64,000 nt of DNA, from assembly GCA_030762175.1 (NCBI GenBank), contig JAUJEO010000019.1, forward strand, positions 6,702,001 through 6,766,000, written 5' to 3'. Below, one piece after another: positions 36,471 to 48,130 of this stretch (position 1 is its first letter; every line of letters begins with the position of its first letter). Origin of the DNA: Metallyticus violacea (lineage: Eukaryota > Arthropoda > Insecta > Mantodea > Metallyticidae). The position numbers and the translations under genes are program-made. The notes under the pieces are model-generated. The model saw only the letters and a program-made list of their open reading frames with translations, was not told the origin of the DNA and did no database searches.

Positions 36471-39400
36471 GTTAGAATCACTTTTTTTCCGTTCTTAATT
36501 AAGATTACTGGTTCTCTTTCATTATACTAGTTTGATAGCCTCAGACAAGCATATTATGCGCAAAGAATCTCGAAAAGAAAAAAATTTTTTTTCGAAGTTT
36601 GGAAACTTCGTTAGAATCACTTTTTTTCCGTTCTTATTTGAGATAACTTGTTCTCTTTCATTATACTAGTTTGATAGCCTTAGACAAGCATATTATGCGC
36701 AAAGAATCTCGAAAAGAAAAAAAATTTTTTTCGAATTTTGGAAACTTCGTTAGAATCACTTTTTTTCCGTTCTTATTAGAGATAACTGGTTCTCTTTCAT
36801 TATACTAGTTTGATAGTCTCAGAAAAGCATATTATGCGCAAAGAATCTAGAAAAGAAAAAAATTTTTTTTCGAAGATTGGAAACCTCGTTAGAATCACTT
36901 TTTTTCCGTTCTTATTTGAGATAACTGGTTCTCTTTCATTATACTAGTTTGATAGCCTCAGACAAGCATATTATGCGCAAAGAATCTCGAAAAGAAAAAA
37001 ATTTTTTTTCGAAGATTGGAAACCTCGTTAGAATCACTTTTTTTCCGTTCTTATTTGAGATAACTGGTTCTCTTTCATTATACTAGTTTGATAGCCTCAG
37101 ACAAGCATATTATGCGCAAAGAATCTCGAAAAGAAAAAAAATTTTTTTCGAAGTTTGGAAACTTCCTTAGAATCACTTTTTTTACATTCTTATTTGAGAT
37201 AACTTGTTCTCTTTCATTATACTAGTTTGATAGCCTTAGACAAGCATATTATGCGCAAAGAATCTCGAAAAGAAAAAAATTTTTTTTCGAAGTTTGGAAA
37301 CTTCGTTAGAATCACTTTTTTTCCGTTCTTATTTAAGATTACTGGTTCTCTTTCATTATACTAGTTTGATAGCCTCAGACAAGCATATTATGCGCAAAGA
37401 ATCTCGAAAAGAAAAAAATTTTTTTTCGGAGTTTGGAAACTTCGTTAGAATCACTTTTTTTCCGTTCTTATTTAAGATTACTGGTTCTCTTTCATCATAC
37501 TAGTTTGATAGCCTCAGACAAGCATATTATGCGCAAAGAATCTCGAAAAGAAAAAAATTTTATTTCGAAGTTTGGAAACTTCGTTAGAATCACTTTTTTT
37601 CCGTTCTTATTTGAGATAACTGGTTCTCTTTCATTATACTATTTTGATAGCCTCAGAAAAGCATATTATGCGCAAAGAATCTCTAAAAGAAAAAATTTTT
37701 TTTTCGAAGTTTGGAAACTTCGTTGGAATCACTTTTTTTCCGTTCTTATTTGAGATAACTGGTTCTCTTTCATTATACTAGTTTGATAGCCTCAGAAAAG
37801 CATAGGTATGCGCAAAGAATCTCGAAAAGAAAAAAATTTTTTTTCGAAGTTTGGAAACTTCGTTAGAATCACTTTTTTTCCATTCTTATCTGAGATAACT
37901 GGTTCTCTTTCATTATACTAGTTTGATAGCCTCAGACAAGCATATTATGCGCAAAGAATCTCGAAAAGAAAAAATTTTTTTTTCGAAGTTTGGAAACTTC
38001 GTTAGAATCACTTTTTTTCCATTCTTATTTGAGATAACTTGTTCTCTTTCATTATACTTGTTTGATAGCCTTAGACAAGCATATTATGCGCAAAGAATCT
38101 CGAAAAGAAAAAAATTTTTTTTCGAAGTTTGGAAACTTCGTTAGAATCACTTTTTTTCCGTTCTTATTTGAGATAAATGGTTCTCTTTCATTATACTAGT
38201 TTGATAGCCTCAGACAAGCATATTATGCGCAAAGAATCTCGAAAAGAAAAAAATTTTTTTTCGAAGTTTGGAAACTTCGTTAGAATCACTTTTTTTCCGT
38301 TCTTATTTGAGATAACTTGTTCTCTTTCATTATACTAGTTTGATAGCCTTAGACAAGCATATTATGCGCAAAGAATCTCGAAAAGAAAAAAATTTTTTTT
38401 CGAAGTTTGGAAACTTCGTTATAATCACTTTTTTTCCGTTCTTATTTAAGATTACTGGTTCTCTTTCATTATACTAGTTTGATAGCCTCAGACAAGCATA
38501 TTATGCGCAAAGAATCTCGAAAAGAAAAAAAATTTTTTTCGAAGTTTGGAAACTTCGTTAGAATCACTTTTTTTCCGTTCTTATTTGAGATAACTTGTTC
38601 TCTTTCATTATACTAATTTGATAGCCTGAGACAAGCATATTATGCGCAAAGAATCTCGAAAAGAAAAAAAATTTTTTTCGAAGTTTGGAAACTTCGTTAG
38701 AATCACTTTTTTTCCGTTCTTATTTGAGATAACTGGTTCTCTTTCATTATACTAGTTTGATAGCCTCAGACAAGCATATTATGCGCAAAGAATCTCGAAA
38801 AGAAAAAAATTTTTTTTCGAAGTTTGGAAACTTCCTTAGAATCACTTTTTTTCCATTCTTATTTGAGATAACTTGTTCTCTTTCATTATACTAGTTTGAT
38901 AGCCTTAGACAAGCATATTATGCGCAAAGAATCTCGAAAAGAAAAAAATTTTTTTTCGAAGTTTGGAAACTTTGTTAGAATCACTTTTTTTCCGTTCTTA
39001 ATTAAGATTACTGGTTCTCTTTCATTATACTAGTTTGATAGCCTCAGACAAGCATATTATGCGCAAAGAATCTCGAAAAGAAAAAAATTTTTTTTCGAAG
39101 TTTGGAAACTTCGTTAGAATCACTTTTTTTCCGTTCTTATTTGAGATAACTTGTTCTCTTTCATTATACTAGTTTGATAGCCTTAGACAAGCATATTATG
39201 CGCAAAGAATCTCGAAAAGAAAAAAAATTTTTTTCGAATTTTGGAAACTTCGTTAGAATCACTTTTTTTCCGTTCTTATTAGAGATAACTGGTTCTCTTT
39301 CATTATACTAGTTTGATAGTCTCAGAAAAGCATATTATGCGCAAAGAATCTAGAAAAGAAAAAAATTTTTTTTCGAAGATTGGAAACCTCGTTAGAATCA

Positions 39401-42400
39401 CTTTTTTTCCGTTCTTATTTGAGATAACTGGTTCTCTTTCATTATACTAGTTTGATAGCCTCAGACAAGCATATTATGCGCAAAGAATCTCGAAAAGAAA
39501 AAAATTTTTTTTCGAAGATTGGAAACCTCGTTAGAATCACTTTTTTTCCGTTCTTATTTGAGATAACTGGTTCTCTTTCATTATACTAGTTTGATAGCCT
39601 CAGACAAGCATATTATGCGCAAAGAATCTCGAAAAGAAAAAAATTTTTTTTCGAAGTTTGGAAACTTCCTTAGAATCACTTTTTTTACATTCTTATTTGA
39701 GATAACTTGTTCTCTTTCATTATACTAGTTTGATAGCCTTAGACAAGCATATTATGCGCAAAGAATCTCGAAAAGAAAAAAATTTTTTTTCGAAGTTTGG
39801 AAACTTCGTTAGAATCACTTTTTTTCCGTTCTTATTTAAGATTACTGGTTCTCTTTCATTATACTAGTTTGATAGCCTCAGACAAGCATATTATGCGCAA
39901 AGAATCTCGAAAAGAAAAAAATTTTTTTTCGGAGTTTGGAAACTTCGTTAGAATCACTTTTTTTCCGTTCTTATTTAAGATTACTGGTTCTCTTTCATCA
40001 TACTAGTTTGATAGCCTCAGACAAGCATATTATGCGCAAAGAATCTCGAAAAGAAAAAAATTTTATTTCGAAGTTTGGAAACTTCGTTAGAATCACTTTT
40101 TTTCCGTTCTTATTTGAGATAACTGGTTCTCTTTCATTATACTATTTTGATAGCCTCAGAAAAGCATATTATGCGCAAAGAATCTCTAAAAGAAAAAATT
40201 TTTTTTTCGAAGTTTGGAAACTTCGTTGGAATCACTTTTTTTCCGTTCTTATTTGAGATAACTGGTTCTCTTTCATTATACTAGTTTGATAGCCTCAGAA
40301 AAGCATAGGTATGCGCAAAGAATCTCGAAAAGAAAAAAATTTTTTTTCGAAGTTTGGAAACTTCGTTAGAATCACTTTTTTTCCATTCTTATCTGAGATA
40401 ACTGGTTCTCTTTCATTATACTAGTTTGATAGCCTCATACAAGCATATTATGCGCAAAGAATCTCGAAAAGAAAAAATTTTTTTTTCGAAGTTTGGAAAC
40501 TTCGTTAGAATCACTTTTTTTCCATTCTTATTTGAGATAACTTGTTCTCTTTCATTATACTTGTTTGATAGCCTTAGACAAGCATATTATGCGCAAAGAA
40601 TCTCGAAAAGAAAAAAATTTTTTTTCGAAGTTTGGAAACTTCGTTAGAATCACTTTTTTTCCGTTCTTATTTGAGATAAATGGTTCTCTTTCATTATACT
40701 AGTTTGATAGCCTCAGACAAGCATATTATGCGCAAAGAATCTCGAAAAGAAAAAAATTTTTTTTCGAAGTTTGGAAACTTCGTTAGAATCACTTTTTTTC
40801 CGTTCTTATTTGAGATAACTTGTTCTCTTTCATTATACTAGTTTGATAGCCTTAGACAAGCATATTATGCGCAAAGAATCTCGAAAAGAAAAAAATTTTT
40901 TTTCGAAGTTTGGAAACTTTGTTAGAATCACTTTTTTTCCGTTCTTAATTAAGATTACTGGTTCTCTTTCATTATACTAGTTTGATAGCCTCAGACAAGC
41001 ATATTATGCGCAAAGAATCTCGAAAAGAAAAAAATTTTTTTTCGAAGTTTGGAAACTTCGTTAGAATCACTTTTTTTCCGTTCTTATTTGAGATAACTTG
41101 TTCTCTTTCATTATACTAGTTTGATAGCCTTAGACAAGCATATTATGCGCAAAGAATCTCGAAAAGAAAAAAAATTTTTTTCGAATTTTGGAAACTTCGT
41201 TAGAATCACTTTTTTTCCGTTCTTATTAGAGATAACTGGTTCTCTTTCATTATACTAGTTTGATAGTCTCAGAAAAGCATATTATGCGCAAAGAATCTAG
41301 AAAAGAAAAAAATTTTTTTTCGAAGATTGGAAACCTCGTTAGAATCACTTTTTTTCCGTTCTTATTTGAGATAACTGGTTCTCTTTCATTATACTAGTTT
41401 GATAGCCTCAGACAAGCATATTATGCGCAAAGAATCTCGAAAAGAAAAAAATTTTTTTTCGAAGATTGGAAACCTCGTTAGAATCACTTTTTTTCCGTTC
41501 TTATTTGAGATAACTGGTTCTCTTTCATTATACTAGTTTGATAGCCTCAGACAAGCATATTATGCGCAAAGAATCTCGAAAAGAAAAAAATTTTTTTTCG
41601 AAGTTTGGAAACTTCCTTAGAATCACTTTTTTTACATTCTTATTTGAGATAACTTGTTCTCTTTCATTATACTAGTTTGATAGCCTTAGACAAGCATATT
41701 ATGCGCAAAGAATCTCGAAAAGAAAAAAATTTTTTTTCGAAGTTTGGAAACTTCGTTAGAATCACTTTTTTTCCGTTCTTATTTAAGATTACTGGTTCTC
41801 TTTCATTATACTAGTTTGATAGCCTCAGACAAGCATATTATGCGCAAAGAATCTCGAAAAGAAAAAAATTTTTTTTCGGAGTTTGGAAACTTCGTTAGAA
41901 TCACTTTTTTTCCGTTCTTATTTAAGATTACTGGTTCTCTTTCATCATACTAGTTTGATAGCCTCAGACAAGCATATTATGCGCAAAGAATCTCGAAAAG
42001 AAAAAAATTTTATTTCGAAGTTTGGAAACTTCGTTAGAATCACTTTTTTTCCGTTCTTATTTGAGATAACTGGTTCTCTTTCATTATACTATTTTGATAG
42101 CCTCAGAAAAGCATATTATGCGCAAAGAATCTCTAAAAGAAAAAATTTTTTTTTCGAAGTTTGGAAACTTCGTTGGAATCACTTTTTTTCCGTTCTTATT
42201 TGAGATAACTGGTTCTCTTTCATTATACTAGTTTGATAGCCTCAGAAAAGCATAGGTATGCGCAAAGAATCTCGAAAAGAAAAAAATTTTTTTTCGAAGT
42301 TTGGAAACTTCGTTAGAATCACTTTTTTTCCATTCTTATCTGAGATAACTGGTTCTCTTTCATTATACTAGTTTGATAGCCTCATACAAGCATATTATGC

Positions 42401-42865
42401 GCAAAGAATCTCGAAAAGAAAAAATTTTTTTTTCGAAGTTTGGAAACTTCGTTAGAATCACTTTTTTTCCATTCTTATTTGAGATAACTTGTTCTCTTTC
42501 ATTATACTTGTTTGATAGCCTTAGACAAGCATATTATGCGCAAAGAATCTCGAAAAGAAAAAAATTTTTTTTCGAAGTTTGGAAACTTCGTTAGAATCAC
42601 TTTTTTTCCGTTCTTATTTGAGATAAATGGTTCTCTTTCATTATACTAGTTTGATAGCCTCAGACAAGCATATTATGCGCAAAGAATCTCGAAAAGAAAA
42701 AAATTTTTTTTCGAAGTTTGGAAACTTCGTTAGAATCACTTTTTTTCCGTTCTTATTTGAGATAACTTGTTCTCTTTCATTATACTAGTTTGATAGCCTT
42801 AGACAAGCATATTATGCGCAAAGAATCTCGAAAAGAAAAAAATTTTTTTTCGAAGTTTGGAAACT
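36470..42865 (+). repeat. Three-unit higher-order repeat E (18, 14 and 14 monomers)
   Basis: The private monomer AACTTTGTTAG followed by CTTAATTAAG occurs near 36,467, 38,970 and 40,917, giving units of 2,503 bases (18 monomers) and 1,947 bases (14), with a third unit of similar length ending near 42,865. A second private marker, TCGAATTTTGG, falls at 36,731, 39,234 and 41,181 with the same spacings. A third, TTTCGGAGTTTGG with CATCATACTAG, is in all three. The first unit holds four extra monomers (about 38.39-38.95 kb, including CTGAGAC). GCCTCATACAAGC unites units two and three (near 40,434 and 42,381) and is absent from unit one. Confidence 0.87.
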
Positions 42866-45385
42866 TCGTTAGAATCACTTTTTTTCCGTTCTTATTTGAG
42901 ATAACTGGTTCTCTTTCATTACACTAGTTTGATAGTCTCAGAAAAGTATATTATGCGCAAAGAATCTAGAAAAGAAAAAAATTTTTTTTCGAAGATTGGA
43001 AACCTCGTTAGAATCACTTTTTTTCCGTTCTTATTTGAGATAACTGGTTCTCTTTCATTATACTAGTTTGATAGCCTCAGACAAGCATATTATGCGCAAA
43101 GAATCTCGAAAAGATAAAAATTTTTTTTCGAAGTTTGGAAACTTCCTTAGAATCACTTTTTTTTCCATTTTATTTGAGATAACTTGTTCTCTTTCATTAT
43201 ACTTGTTTGATAGCCTTAGACAAGCATATTATGCGCAAAGAATCTCGAAAAGAAAAAAATTTTTTTTCGAAGTTTGGAAACTTCGTTAGAATCACTTTTT
43301 TTCCGTTCTTATTTGAGATAACTGGTTCTCTTTCATTATACTAGTTTGATAGCCTCAGACAAGCATATTATGCGCAAAGAATCTCGAAAAGACAAAAATT
43401 TTTTTTCGAAGTTTGGAAACTTCCTTAGAATCACTTTTTTTCCATTCTTATTTGAGATAACTTGTTCTCTTTCATTATACTTGTTTGATAGCCTTAGACA
43501 AGCATATTATGCGCAAAGAATCTCGAAAAGAAAAAAATTTTTTTTCGAAGTTTGGAAACTTCGTTATAATCACTTTTTTCCGTTCTTATTTAAGATTACT
43601 GGTTCTCTTTCATTATACTAGTTTGATAGCCTTAGACAAGCATATTATGCGCAAAGAATCTCGAAAAGAAAAAATTTTTTTTTCGAAGTTAGGAAACTTC
43701 GTTAGAATCACTTTTTTTCCGTTCTTATTTGAGATAACTGGTTCTCTTTCATTATACTATTTTGATAGCCTCAGAAAAGCATATTATGCGCAAAGAATCT
43801 CTAAAAGAAAAAATTTTTTTTTCGAAGTTTGGAAACTTCGTTGGAATCACTTTTTTTCCGTTCTTATTTGAGATAACTGGTTCTCTTTCATTATACTAGT
43901 TTGATAGCCTCAGAAAAGCATAGGTATGCGCAAAGAATCTCGAAAAGAAAAAAATTTTTTTTCGAAGTTTGGAAACTTCGTTAGAATCACTTTTTTTCCA
44001 TTCTTATCTGAGATAACTGGTTCTCTTTCATTATACTAGTTTGATAGCCTCAGACAAGCATATTATGCGCAAAGAATCTCGAAAAGAAAAAATTTTTTTT
44101 TCGAAGTTTGGAAACTTCGTTAGAATCACTTTTTTTCCATTCTTATTTGAGATAACTTGTTCTCTTTCATTATACTTGTTTGATAGCCTTAGACAAGCAT
44201 ATTATGCGCAAAGAATCTCGAAAAGAAAAAAATTTTTTTTCGAAGTTTGGAAACTTCGTTAGAATCACTTTTTTTCCGTTCTTATTTGAGATAAATGGTT
44301 CTCTTTCATTATACTAGTTTGATAGCCTCAGACAAGCATATTATGCGCAAAGAATCTCGAAAAGAAAAAAATTTTTTTTCGAAGTTTGGAAACTTCGTTA
44401 GAATCACTTTTTTTCCGTTCTTATTTGAGATAACTTGTTCTCTTTCATTATACTAGTTTGATAGCCTTAGACAAGCATATTATGCGCAAAGAATCTCGAA
44501 AAGAAAAAAATTTTTTTTCGAAGTTTGGAAACTTCGTTAGAATCACTTTTTTTCCGTTCTTATTTGAGATAACTGGTTCTCTTTCATTACACTAGTTTGA
44601 TAGTCTCAGAAAAGTATATTATGCGCAAAGAATCTAGAAAAGAAAAAAATTTTTTTTCGAAGATTGGAAACCTCGTTAGAATCACTTTTTTTCCGTTCTT
44701 ATTTGAGATAACTGGTTCTCTTTCATTATACTTGTTTGATAGCCTCAGACAAGCATATTATGCGCAAAGAATCTCGAAAAGAAAAAAATTTTTTTTCGAA
44801 GTTTGGAAACTTCCTTAGAATCACTTTTTTTTCCATTTTATTTGAGATAACTTGTTCTCTTTCATTATACTTGTTTGATAGCCTTAGACAAGCATATTAT
44901 GCGCAAAGAATCTCGAAAAGAAAAAAATTTTTTTTCGAAGTTTGGAAACTTCGTTAGAATCACTTTTTTTCCGTTCTTATTTGAGATAACTGGTTCTCTT
45001 TCATTATACTAGTTTGATAGCCTCAGACAAGCATATTATGCGCAAAGAATCTCGAAAAGACAAAAATTTTTTTTCGAAGTTTGGAAACTTCCTTAGAATC
45101 ACTTTTTTTCCATTCTTATTTGAGATAACTTGTTCTCTTTCATTATACTTGTTTGATAGCCTTAGACAAGCATATTATGCGCAAAGAATCTCGAAAAGAA
45201 AAAAATTTTTTTTCGAAGTTTGGAAACTTCGTTATAATCACTTTTTTCCGTTCTTATTTAAGATTACTGGTTCTCTTTCATTATACTAGTTTGATAGCCT
45301 TAGACAAGCATATTATGCGCAAAGAATCTCGAAAAGAAAAAATTTTTTTTTCGAAGTTAGGAAACTTCGTTAGAATCACTTTTTT
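42050..45385 (+). repeat. 12-monomer tandem duplication F (2 x 1,668 bases)
   Basis: TATTTTGATAG starts at 42,090 and 43,758, exactly 1,668 bases apart (12 x 139). The rare combination ACACTAG with GAAAAGTATATTATG near 42,920-42,950 recurs near 44,588-44,618. The eight-T/CCATTTTATTT monomer near 43,155 recurs near 44,825, and GAAAAGACAAAAA near 43,389 recurs near 45,057. The offset equals the unit length, so the two copies abut at about 43.72 kb. The first copy overlaps the last E unit. Confidence 0.85.
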
Positions 45386-48130
45386 TCCGTTCTTATTTGA
45401 GATAACTTGTTCTCTTTCATTATACTAGTTTGATAGCCTGAGACAAGCATATTATGCGCAAAGAATCTCGAAAAGAAAAAAAATTTTTTTCGAAGTTTGG
45501 AAACTTCGTTAGAATCACTTTTTTTCCGTTCTTATTTGAGATAACTGGTTCTCTTTCATTATACTAGTTTGATAGCCTCAGACAAGCATATTTTGCGCAA
45601 AGAATCTCGAAAAGATTAAAATTTTATTTCGAAGTTTGGAAACTTCGTTAGAATCACTTTTTTTCCGTTCTTATTTGAGATAACTGGTTCTCTTTCATTA
45701 TACTAGTTTGATAGTCTCAGACAAGCATATTATGCGCAAAGAATCTCGAAAAGAAAAAAATTTTTTTTCGAAGTTTGGAAACTTCCTTAGAATCACTTTT
45801 TTTCCATTCTTATTTGAGATAACTTGTTCCCTTTCATTATACTAGTTTGATAGCCTTAGACAAGCATATTATGCGCAAAGAATCTCGAAAAGAAAAAAAT
45901 TTTTTTTCGAAGTTTGGAAACTTCGTTAGAATCACTTTTTTTCCGTTCTTATTTCAGATTACTGGTTCTCTTTCATTATACTAGTTTGATAGCCTCAGAC
46001 AAGCATATTATGCGCAAAGAATCTCGAAAAAAAAAAAAATTTATTTCTAAGTTTGGAAACTTCGTTAGAATCACTTTTTTTCCATTCTTATCTGAGATAA
46101 CTGGTTCTCTTTCATTATACTAGTTTGATAGCCTCAGACAAGCATATTATGCGCAAAGAATCTCGAAAAGAAAAAATTTTTTTTTCGAAGTTTGGAAACT
46201 TCGTTAGAATCACTTTTTTTCCATTCTTATTTGAGATAACTTGTTCTCTTTCATTATACTTGTTTGATAGCCTTAGACAAGCATATTATGCGCAAAGAAT
46301 CTCGAAAAGAAAAAAATTTTTTTTCGAAGTTTGGAAACTTCGTTAGAATCACTTTTTTTCCGTTCTTATCTGAGATAACTGGTTCTCTTTCATTATACTA
46401 GTTTGATAGCCTCAGACAAGCATATTATGCGCAAAGAATCTCGAAAAGAAAAAAATTTTTTTTCGAAGTTTGGAAACTTCGTTAGAATCACTTTTTTTCC
46501 GTTCTTATTTAAGATTACTCGTTCTCTTTCATTATACTAGTTTGATAGCCTCAGACAAGCATATTATGCGCAAAGAATCTCGAAAAGAAAAAAATTTTAT
46601 TTCGAAGTTTGGAAACTTCGTTAGAATCACTTTTTTTCCGTTCTTATTTGAGATAACTTGTTCTCTTTCATTATACTAGTTTGATAGCCTTAGACAAGCA
46701 TATTATGCGCAAAGAATCTCGAAAAGAAAAAAAAATTTTTCGAAGTTTGGAAACTTCGTTAGAATCACTTTTTTTCCGTTCTTATTTGAGATAACTGGTT
46801 CTCTTTCATCATACTAGTTTGATAGTCTCAGAAAAGCATATTATGCGCAAAGAATCTCGAAAAGAAAAAATTTTTTTTTCGAAGATTGGAAACCTCGTTA
46901 GAATCACTTTTTTTCCGTTCTTATTTGAGATAACTGGTTCTCTTTCATTATACTAGTTTGCTAGCCTCAGACAAGCATATTATGCGCAAAGAATCTCGAA
47001 AAGAAAAAAATTTTTTTTCGAAGTTTGGAAACTTCCTTAGAATCACTTTTTTTACATTCTTATTTGAGATAACTTGTTCTCTTTCATTATACTAGTTTGA
47101 TAGCCTTAGACAAGCATATTATGCGCAAAGAATCTCGAAAAGAAAAAATTTTTTTTCGAAGTTTGGAAACTTCGTTAGAATCACTTTTTTTCCGTTCTTA
47201 TTTGAGATAACTGGTTCTCTTTCATTATACTAGTTTGATAGTCTCAGAAAAGCATATTATGCGCAAAGAATCTAGAAAAGAAAAAAATTTTTTTTCGAAG
47301 ATTGGAAACCTCGTTAGAATCACTTTTTTTCCGTTCTTATTTGAGATATCTGGTTCTCTTTCATTATACTAGTTTGATAGACTCACCCAAGCATATTATG
47401 CGCAAAGAATCTCGAAAAGAAAAAAATTTTTTTTCGAAGTTTGGAAACTTCCTTAGAATCACTTTTTTTTCCATTTTATTTGAGATAACTTGTTCTCTTT
47501 CATTATACTTGTTTGATAGCCTTAGACAAGCATATTATGCGCAAAGAATCTCGAAAAGAAAAAAATTTTTTTTCGAAGTTTGGAAACTTCGTTAGAATCA
47601 CTTTTTTTCCGTTCTTATTTGAGATAACTGGTTCTCTTTCATTATACTAGTTTGATAGCCTCAGACAAGCATATTATGCACAAAGAATCTCGAAAAGACA
47701 AAAATTTTTTTTCGAAGTTTGGAAACTTCCTTAGAATCACTTTTTTTCCATTCTTATTTGAGATAACTTGTTCTCTTTCATTATACTTGTTTGATAGCCT
47801 TAGACAAGCATATTATGCGCAAAGAATCTCGAAAAGAAAAAAATTTTTTTTCGAAGTTTGGAAACTTGGTTATAATCACTTTTTTCCGTTCTTATTTAAG
47901 ATTACTGGTTCTCTTTCATTATACTAGTTTGATAGCCTTAGACAAGCATATTATGCGCAAAGAATCTCGAAAAGAAAAAATTTTTTTTTCGAAGTTAGGA
48001 ATCTTCGTTAGAATCACTTTTTTCCGTTCTTATTTAAGATTACTGGTTCTCTTTCATTATACTAGTTTGATAGCCTCAGACAAGCATATTTTGCGCAAAG
48101 AATCTCGAAAAGATTAAAATTTTATTTCGA
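45386..48130 (+). repeat. Mosaic segment with pieces of blocks C and B
   Basis: About 45.59-46.86 kb follows block C order (compare 5.27-6.55 kb, offset about 40,312), including the GAAAAAAAAAAAATTTATTTCTAAG monomer near 46,030. About 47.1-48.07 kb follows block B (compare 4.33-5.28 kb, offset about 42,810), including eight-T/CCATTTTATTT near 47,465 and GACAAAAA near 47,697. The segment has more private changes than its neighbours: TTTGCTAGCC near 46,959, GATATCTGG with GACTCACCCAAGC near 47,347-47,390, TTATGCACAAAG near 47,675 and CTTGGTTATAATC near 47,865. Confidence 0.72.

Noticed and set aside
43485..43871. Open reading frame of 128 codons, the longest of many short plus-strand frames of about 70-128 codons
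   Set aside because: The frames are translations of the 139-bp repeat. Because 139 leaves remainder 1 on division by 3, each frame passes through successive monomers in shifted phase and gives the same few peptides until a TAG/TGA in the CTAGTTTGATAG region. They start at TTG codons, overlap each other in different frames, and vary in length with single-base changes in A/T runs. No codon-level conservation or domain is visible.
46020..46050. Loss of GAAAAG in the poly-A monomer as a functional change
   Set aside because: The GAAAAAAAAAAAATTT form is found in several block C copies (near 5,715, 16,004, 46,030, 55,205 and 59,655). It is better read as an inherited G-to-A change with ordinary A-run length variation.
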